From: SLSG01 sp964477035
GTDB lineage: Bacteria; Bacteroidota; Bacteroidia; Bacteroidales; UBA7960
DNA length: 64,000 nt
Assembly: GCA_964477035.1 (NCBI GenBank)
Contig: CAYZCW010000004.1
Span: 62,001 to 126,000, forward strand
Direction of reading: 5' to 3'
The notes beneath the pieces are model-generated. The model was not told the DNA's origin. It was given only the letters and a program-made list of their open reading frames with translations, and did no database searches. Below are positions 58,624-64,000 of this stretch, piece after piece (position 1 is the first letter of the stretch; each line of letters opens with the position of its first letter). A program made the translations under genes and the position numbers.

Positions 58624-60464
58624 GCTTCCTCCAGGACATCCAGCTCCACGCGCAGGTTGTCGATGATGAAATTCTGCCTCTCCGGGGTGTTTTTGCCCAT
58701 GTAAAACGACAGCATGTCCCCGATGCCCAGGTCCTTTCTCAGGATCACCGGGTCCAGCCGGATGCTTTTCCCGATAAAATTTCCGAACTCATCCGGTGAA
58801 ATCTCACCCAGTCCCTTGAAGCGGGTGATCTCGGGTTTCCCGCCCAGAGTGCCGATGGCCTCCTGTTTTTCCTTGTCCGAGTAGCAGTAAAAGGTTTGCT
58901 GTTTGTTGCGTACCCGGAACAAGGGTGTCTGCAGGATGTACAGGTGGCCGTTGCGCACCAGGTCGGGGAAGAACTGCAGGAAAAAAGTGAGTAAAAGCAG
59001 CCTGATGTGCATGCCGTCCACATCCGCGTCGGTGGCGACGACAATGTTGTTATACCTCAGGTCCTCCAGGCTGTCCTCGATGTTCAGGGCTGCCTGCAGC
59101 AGGTTGAACTCCTCGTTTTCATAAACGATCTTCTTGGTCAGGCCGTAGCTGTTAAGGGGCTTGCCCTTGAGACTGAAGACAGCCTGGGTGTTCACATCCC
59201 GCGCTTTGGTGATCGATCCGCTGGCTGAGTCTCCTTCGGTGATGAAGAGGGTGGAGTCGAGCCGCTGCGGATGGTTGTCATTATAGTGTATACGGCAATC
59301 GCGCAGTTTCTTGTTGTGCAGGCTTGCCTTCTTTACCCGTTCCCTGGCCAGTTTTTTGATGCTGGCCATGTCCTTGCGTTCCTTTTCCGATTGAAGGATT
59401 TTTCTCAAAAGGGCTTCGGCGGTTTCCGGGTTCATGTGCAGGTAGTTGTCCAGCCGCCTTTTGACGATGTCGTTGATGTAATTCTTGATGCTCGGACCAT
59501 CCGGTTCAATATACTGGGAACCAAGCTTGGTTTTGGTCTGTGACTCGAAGACCGGCTCCTGGACCTTGATGCTCAGGGCCACAATGATGGAGGTCTTGAT
59601 GTCGTTGGCATCGAAATCCTTCTTGTAAAACTCCCTCAGGGTCCGGTTGAGGCTCTCGCGAAAGGCTGCCTGGTGGGTGCCCCCCTGGGTGGTATGCTGG
59701 CCGTTCACAAAAGAATAGTATTCCTCGCTGTACTGGGAGGCACTGTGGGTGAAGGCGAATTCCAGGTCGTCATTCTGGAGGTGGATGATGGGATAACACA
59801 GCGGGGTGTCGATATTCCGGTTGAGCAGGTCCATCAGTCCGTTCTGGGCCTGAAGCTTCTGCCCGTTGAACACGATGGTCAGACCCCGGTTCAGGAACAC
59901 GTAATTCCACAGGAGCTTTTCGATGTATTCATCGATGAAGCGAAACTTGCCAAAGATGGTTTCATCCGGCACAAAGGTCACGATGGTGCCGCTGCGGTGG
60001 GTGCTGTTTGCTTCCGGATGTTCCTCGATCAGTTCTCCCATGCGGAAGTCGGCCACCTTGGAACGGCCTTCCCGCAAAGATTCGATGCGGAAAGAACCCG
60101 ACAGGGCATTCACGGCCTTGGTGCCCACCCCATTCAATCCGACGGTCTTCTTGAATACCTTGCTGTCGTATTTGGCCCCCGTATTGATCTTTGAGACGCA
60201 GTCGACCACCTTCCCGAGGGGGATTCCCCGGCCATAATCCCGGACTGTCACCTGCCTTTCATCGATTTTTACTTCAATGGTCTTTCCAAAACCCATGATG
60301 TGTTCATCGATGGCATTGTCGATGACTTCCTTGATCAACACATAAATGCCGTCGTCGGGGGAGGCCCCGTCGCCCAGTTTGCCGATGTACATGCCCGGAC
60401 GCATGCGGATGTGTTCCTTCCAGTCGAGTGTCCGGATGGTTTCTTCTGAATAGTTTTCTGCCAT
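58620..60464 (-). CDS. parE: DNA topoisomerase IV subunit B
   Basis: ATPase subunit of a type IIA topoisomerase, 614 residues, short form. GHKL ATPase: EVIDNAIDEH (about residues 44-53), YGRGIPLGK, GLNGVGTKAVNAL; TOPRIM: FITEGDSASGSITKARD (about 415-431) and ATDADVDGMHIRLLLLTFF. The lack of the extra GyrB insert and the NALSGSFRIES type make ParE more likely than GyrB. ATG 60464 (MAENYSEETIRTL) follows a TATCTTTG element by about 22 bases; the frame is open further upstream but starts there would precede the promoter. parC is not adjacent. Confidence 0.9.
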   Translation of the reverse strand: MAENYSEETIRTLDWKEHIRMRPGMYIGKLGDGASPDDGIYVLIKEVIDNAIDEHIMGFGKTIEVKIDERQVTVRDYGRGIPLGKVVDCVSKINTGAKYDSKVFKKTVGLNGVGTKAVNALSGSFRIESLREGRSKVADFRMGELIEEHPEANSTHRSGTIVTFVPDETIFGKFRFIDEYIEKLLWNYVFLNRGLTIVFNGQKLQAQNGLMDLLNRNIDTPLCYPIIHLQNDDLEFAFTHSASQYSEEYYSFVNGQHTTQGGTHQAAFRESLNRTLREFYKKDFDANDIKTSIIVALSIKVQEPVFESQTKTKLGSQYIEPDGPSIKNYINDIVKRRLDNYLHMNPETAEALLRKILQSEKERKDMASIKKLARERVKKASLHNKKLRDCRIHYNDNHPQRLDSTLFITEGDSASGSITKARDVNTQAVFSLKGKPLNSYGLTKKIVYENEEFNLLQAALNIEDSLEDLRYNNIVVATDADVDGMHIRLLLLTFFLQFFPDLVRNGHLYILQTPLFRVRNKQQTFYCYSDKEKQEAIGTLGGKPEITRFKGLGEISPDEFGNFIGKSIRLDPVILRKDLGIGDMLSFYMGKNTPERQNFIIDNLRVELDVLEEA

Positions 60465-60485
60465 GATGGTTTCCTGGATCAGATG

Positions 60486-60493
60486 CAAAGATA
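60486..60493 (-). promoter_or_regulatory. Bacteroidota -7 element for parE
   Basis: TATCTTTG on the minus strand, exact TAnnTTTG, about 22 bases before ATG 60464. Confidence 0.45.
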
Positions 60494-60573
60494 ATACAAA
60501 GCAGGCAACATCCCCTTGCCTGCCCGCCATGTTAAAAAATGATAAAACTGACCGGGCGCCCATGGTTTCCCTG

Positions 60574-60604
60574 TTGTGGGTTGAAACATTTTGTCGTAAA
60601 TTTG
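60574..60604 (+). promoter_or_regulatory. Promoter of the outer-membrane receptor gene
   Basis: TTG (60574-60576), 20 bases, TAAATTTG (60597-60604): both elements at consensus spacing. Confidence 0.6.
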
Positions 60605-60682
60605 TTTAATAAGTCTAAATAAAAATAAAACAAAACCAGAATTCTTTTTTTGATGCCACACCTATCAAGCACCCAATACGCC

Positions 60683-63205
60683 ATGAACCGGAACCCTTTT
60701 AATAAGCCCCGTATCATTTTGTTTGCCCTCCTGATGGCGTTTATCCCAGGAGTGTTTGCCACGTCCCCTGCCCCGGCCGGCAACACCGTCAATGAAAACG
60801 CCAAAGCGGAATCATTTCCTGCCCTGGGAAAGGTTGGCGGACTGCTCCTCGATGACGAGAGCGGCGAACCCCTGATGTTCGCCAGCATTGTCCTTTTCCG
60901 GGAGCGGGACTCCACCATGGTCACCGGGTCCATTTCCGACGAAACGGGCCGTTTCCTTATAGACCGGGTTCCTCCGGGGCGTTTTTACATGCGGGTGAAT
61001 TATGTCGGTTACCCCCCGCTGGACGTGCCCGGCATCGGAATATCCCCCCGATCGGCCGAATTTGATGCCGGCACCATCCGTCTGCAGCCCGGAAGCAGGA
61101 CCCTCTCAGAAGTTACGGTGGAGGCAGCCAGGGAGTTGATGGAGGTCGGCCTGGACCGCCGTGTGTTCAATGTCAGCCAGGAGCTGACCGCCACCGGGGG
61201 CACCGCCATTGAGCTGATGCAGAACATTCCCAGCGTGGCCGTGGATTTCGACGGCAATGTGAGCCTGCGTGGCAGCGCCAATGTGACCATCCTGGTGGAC
61301 GGGCGCCCTTCCGGCCTGACGGGCCTGAGTGGCTCGGAGGCACTGGAACAGATCCCGTCCAGCATGATCGACCGCATCGAGGTCATCACCAACCCTTCTG
61401 TCCGTTATGCTCCGGACGGGACATCCGGGATCATCAACATCGTATTGAAGAAGGAGCGCCGGTCGGGATACAACGGCATGCTGTCGCTCAATGCCAGCTC
61501 CCGTAACAGGTACAACGGCTCCCTGAACCTGAACTATAAAACAGGCGATGTCAATTTTTTTGCCAATTACAGCGGACGCCTGTCCAGGACCGACGGCTTC
61601 GGGAGCAGCTTCCGCACCAGCTTCCTGTCGGACACCACCTTTCTGGACCAGCAGATGGATTTCGAGAACCGGATGAATTCGCACAACGCGACCCTGGGAC
61701 TGGACTATCAGATGAACCGTTTCAACACCCTCACATTCTCCGTGATGTATAACAGCTGGGAGCGGGGAGGGCTCAACGAAACGGATTACAGCTCCCTGGG
61801 CAGCCGCCTGGATCCCACCGGGTTTTTTACCAGGGTGTCGGACGATGATATGGACCACGCAGGCATGAATTATTCACTGAATTACCGCCGCAGTTTTCCC
61901 GAGCGCAACCGCGAGTTGATTGCCGACCTGGTATTCAGCAACCGCAGCATGATGCGCACTGAAGACAACCAGCAACGCTTTACGGACCGGAACGGGTCCC
62001 CTGAAGGAAGCCCTGGCCTGATGGAAAATACCATCATGGAGGGCAGCAACTGGTTGTTTTCCGCCCAGCTGGATTATGTGCATCCGATGGGCGAAGACCG
62101 CAAGCTGGAAACAGGTGGGCGTGCTTACCTCAGGGAGATGGACAGCGACTTCAACTTCCTGGGATATGATATGGAGGCTCAGGCCTGGATCAACAACCCG
62201 GGCCTGAGCAACCGCTTCGTGTTCCGTGAGCAGGTTTACTCCGCCTATGGTATTTACTCCGCCATGCTTGGGGCCTACAGCCTGCAGGCCGGTCTGCGCA
62301 TGGAGCAGGCCTTTGTGCAGGCCAACCAGAGAACCACCCAGGAGGTGTTCAACAACCAATATTTCAGCCTGTTTCCCAGCCTGCACCTGAGGCGAAACTT
62401 CGAAAACAACCGCAGTGCACAACTCAGCTACAGCCGCCGCATCAGCCGTCCGAACAACCGGGTGCTGAACCCTTTCGTGAGTTATTCGGATCCCTATGAT
62501 CTGAGCTTCGGCAACCCCGGCCTTCGTCCTGAATACATTAATTCCCTGGAGCTTGGCTTTACCCGGTTCTGGGAGAGGTTGACATTGAACCCCAGCCTGT
62601 TTTACCGGCACACCGACGGCATGATTACCCGGTTCCGGACCATGGACGAAAACGGCATTGCTTACTCCACCTGGGAAAATCTCAATACGGGCATTTCTTA
62701 CGGGGCAGAGCTCGTGGCCTCCAGACAGCTCGCTTCCTGGTACCGTCTGAACGGCACGTTCAGCTATTTCAGGCGCATTGTGGAGGGGGGCGGTCCCATG
62801 GCCGAAATGCGCAACGACAGTTACTCCTGGACCGCCCGGGTGGTCAACAATTTCACCCTGCCCCGCGGCTGGAGTGCCCAGCTGAATGCCTTTTACAATT
62901 CCCCCGTGGTGATGCTGCAGGGGGAGATGCGAGAAATGTATGCGGCGGATGTGGCCGTCAGGAAGAATGTCCTGGCAAACCGGGGCACCATTACCCTGCG
63001 CCTCAGCGACATCTTCAACTCACAGCGGTTCAGGATGTACAATTACGGGGACAATTTTACCATCGACATGGAAAGGGTGCGCAACAGCCGGATGTTGTTC
63101 CTTGGGTTTTCCTTTCGCATCAATGAGTTCGAGCGCAACAACAACCAGCGCCGCCGCCAGCAGCCCGGAGAGGACAACGGCATGATGGAATTCGACGATT
63201 TCTGA
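60683..63205 (+). CDS. TonB-dependent-receptor-like outer-membrane beta-barrel protein
   Basis: An 840-residue exported protein: signal peptide (about residues 1-27), a carboxypeptidase-regulatory-like domain (about 48-135, GGLLLDDESGEPLMFASIVL), a plug-like domain with ELMQNIPSVAVDFDGNVSLR and ILVDGRPSGL (about 175-215), then a long barrel rich in aromatic and Asn residues (about 270-820). This is the architecture of Bacteroidota outer-membrane beta-barrel family receptors; no SusD partner is adjacent and the ligand is unknown. ATG 60683 gives a usual signal peptide; ATG 60653 would lengthen the n-region by ten residues. The last 20 residues are unusually rich in Arg, Gln and Asn. Confidence 0.85.
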   Translation: MNRNPFNKPRIILFALLMAFIPGVFATSPAPAGNTVNENAKAESFPALGKVGGLLLDDESGEPLMFASIVLFRERDSTMVTGSISDETGRFLIDRVPPGRFYMRVNYVGYPPLDVPGIGISPRSAEFDAGTIRLQPGSRTLSEVTVEAARELMEVGLDRRVFNVSQELTATGGTAIELMQNIPSVAVDFDGNVSLRGSANVTILVDGRPSGLTGLSGSEALEQIPSSMIDRIEVITNPSVRYAPDGTSGIINIVLKKERRSGYNGMLSLNASSRNRYNGSLNLNYKTGDVNFFANYSGRLSRTDGFGSSFRTSFLSDTTFLDQQMDFENRMNSHNATLGLDYQMNRFNTLTFSVMYNSWERGGLNETDYSSLGSRLDPTGFFTRVSDDDMDHAGMNYSLNYRRSFPERNRELIADLVFSNRSMMRTEDNQQRFTDRNGSPEGSPGLMENTIMEGSNWLFSAQLDYVHPMGEDRKLETGGRAYLREMDSDFNFLGYDMEAQAWINNPGLSNRFVFREQVYSAYGIYSAMLGAYSLQAGLRMEQAFVQANQRTTQEVFNNQYFSLFPSLHLRRNFENNRSAQLSYSRRISRPNNRVLNPFVSYSDPYDLSFGNPGLRPEYINSLELGFTRFWERLTLNPSLFYRHTDGMITRFRTMDENGIAYSTWENLNTGISYGAELVASRQLASWYRLNGTFSYFRRIVEGGGPMAEMRNDSYSWTARVVNNFTLPRGWSAQLNAFYNSPVVMLQGEMREMYAADVAVRKNVLANRGTITLRLSDIFNSQRFRMYNYGDNFTIDMERVRNSRMLFLGFSFRINEFERNNNQRRRQQPGEDNGMMEFDDF

Positions 63206-63209
63206 GAAC

Positions 63210-63219
63210 CCATCCGACG
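63210..63219 (+). repeat. CCATCCGACG motif between convergent genes
   Basis: Exact copy in the 21-bp gap between two convergent genes. Confidence 0.45.
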
Positions 63220-63226
63220 GGAAGCC

Positions 63227-64000
63227 TTATTCTGCGGACTGGTACCCGAATAAGTGCTTGCTCCTGATGAAGGCGGCCACGTAACGAGGGACCATTTTTT
63301 CCCAATCAGAATCCCCGTTCTTGATCTTCTGCAGCACCAGGTGGGAGAAATAGGGGAGGGTGTCTTCCCGGTAGTGGGTAATGTCCATTATGAACCGGTT
63401 CTCCACCAGGTGTTTGTAGAGGTATTTCAGTTCTTCCTTGACGGGCATGTTGTCAATGGAGATGACCTCGCCCCCGTCTTTTTCCCTTCCCGGATAGATA
63501 TATACCCGGAGGTTTTCCATGAACAACTTGCCGAAAGCTTCCATGATGCCCCCGCGCAGGTGCCGGTAATAGCAGTCGTCGAGGACGTTTCCAAAGGTCT
63601 GGGCCCCAATGATCATGCGGATGTTTTTCAGCCGGAAGCGCCGGAACCAGCCAGCCAGCTTGTAGAACTCCCGGAAATTGGAAATCATCACGCTGCGTCC
63701 CATCCCGCACAGGATATCGACCCGGTCCAGGAAATCCCTTTCATCAAAATTTCCGGCTTCCATCAGGTTGTTGAGGGTCATTTCGCAAAGCACCTCGGTA
63801 TTCTCCCTGTCGAAGCCCACTTCTTCCTTAAACAAGGCGAAGCCGTTTCGCAACATGTCAAATCCCACATAGGTGATGGGACGGAAACTGCCCCGGAGCA
63901 CCATGATGTTCTTTTTGTACAACACATCTGCGGGCTGTTGCACCTGTCCGTGCCGGTCGAACATGGTCACGGGGGTCATGCCGTTTTTGACCAGCTGGAC
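63227..64000 (-). CDS. Conserved protein of unknown function (N-terminus off the window)
   Basis: The frame is open to the window edge; the visible C-terminal part has 257 residues. It is soluble-looking and globular: VTMFDRHGQVQQPADVLYKK near the visible start, ISNFREFYKLAGWFRRF in the middle and WEKMVPRYVAAFIRSKHLFG at the end. I recall a widespread family of about 480 residues in Bacteroidota with these segments, sometimes labelled nicotinate-nucleotide adenylyltransferase without clear support; no HxGH motif is in the visible part. Function is left open. It is convergent with the receptor gene, 21 bp away. Confidence 0.6.
   Translation of the reverse strand, partial: VQLVKNGMTPVTMFDRHGQVQQPADVLYKKNIMVLRGSFRPITYVGFDMLRNGFALFKEEVGFDRENTEVLCEMTLNNLMEAGNFDERDFLDRVDILCGMGRSVMISNFREFYKLAGWFRRFRLKNIRMIIGAQTFGNVLDDCYYRHLRGGIMEAFGKLFMENLRVYIYPGREKDGGEVISIDNMPVKEELKYLYKHLVENRFIMDITHYREDTLPYFSHLVLQKIKNGDSDWEKMVPRYVAAFIRSKHLFGYQSAE

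Noticed and set aside
1..64000. tRNA or rRNA genes and mobile elements
   Set aside because: Intergenic regions were read for T-loop-like sequences, transposase genes and terminal inverted repeats; none was found.

Overview
The window looks like a chromosomal segment of a G+C-rich member of the Bacteroidota, probably an aerobic or facultative relative of the Bacteroidia. Pointers are: two secreted proteins ending in type IX secretion (T9SS) sorting domains, an alternative complex III plus A2-type cytochrome oxidase cluster of the Rhodothermus/Flavobacterium kind, a carboxypeptidase-regulatory-like outer-membrane beta-barrel receptor, start codons without Shine-Dalgarno sequences, and many intergenic copies of the Bacteroidota -7 promoter element TAnnTTTG, several with a TTG about 19-22 bases upstream. 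No plasmid, phage, IS element, CRISPR array, tRNA or rRNA gene was seen. 49 protein genes are called; the first and last run off the window.

Layout. 0-9 kb: indolepyruvate oxidoreductase alpha subunit, an ACP-phosphodiesterase-like gene, an MFS transporter with a heptose epimerase, a MerR regulator with an M23 peptidase, and alaS. 9-19 kb: an AddB-like nuclease, a cell-wall-sugar salvage pair (MurU-like uridylyltransferase and an AmgK-like kinase fused to a RapZ C-terminal domain), a rubrerythrin-like protein, an RluA-type pseudouridine synthase, and a large envelope protein that joins a gluzincin protease motif, a beta-propeller and a probable beta-barrel. 19-29 kb: rfbC, lpdA, a GGGP-synthase-family gene, a 4'-phosphopantetheinyl transferase, ahcY, a Rieske-like lipoprotein that has lost its ligands, greA, a HIT protein, ruvC, two envelope/glycan genes and a membrane HMA-domain protein.

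29-39 kb: two long T9SS cargo proteins built from InlB-type repeats, one of them a subtilisin-like protease, then a NirK-like multicopper protein with an amicyanin-type extra domain. 39-52 kb: one long minus-strand respiratory cluster, actABCDEF-sco-coxA-coxC-coxIV-coxB-ctaB, which would carry electrons from quinol to oxygen. Its ActA has six CxxCH heme sites.

52-64 kb: an intergenic region rich in hairpins, a class III cyclase overlapping a hybrid sensor kinase gene, pgk, a methionine/glutamine transaminase with an omega-amidase, parE, a TonB-receptor-like barrel protein, and the C-terminal part of a conserved unknown protein.

The most interesting items are the AmgK-RapZ fusion beside MurU, the protease-propeller-barrel protein, the altered copper/catalytic ligands of the multicopper protein, the cyclase with a missing catalytic Arg coupled to a hybrid kinase, near-perfect DNA duplications inside a T9SS repeat protein, and an over-represented 10-base motif (CCATCCGACG) that sits mostly at gene boundaries.
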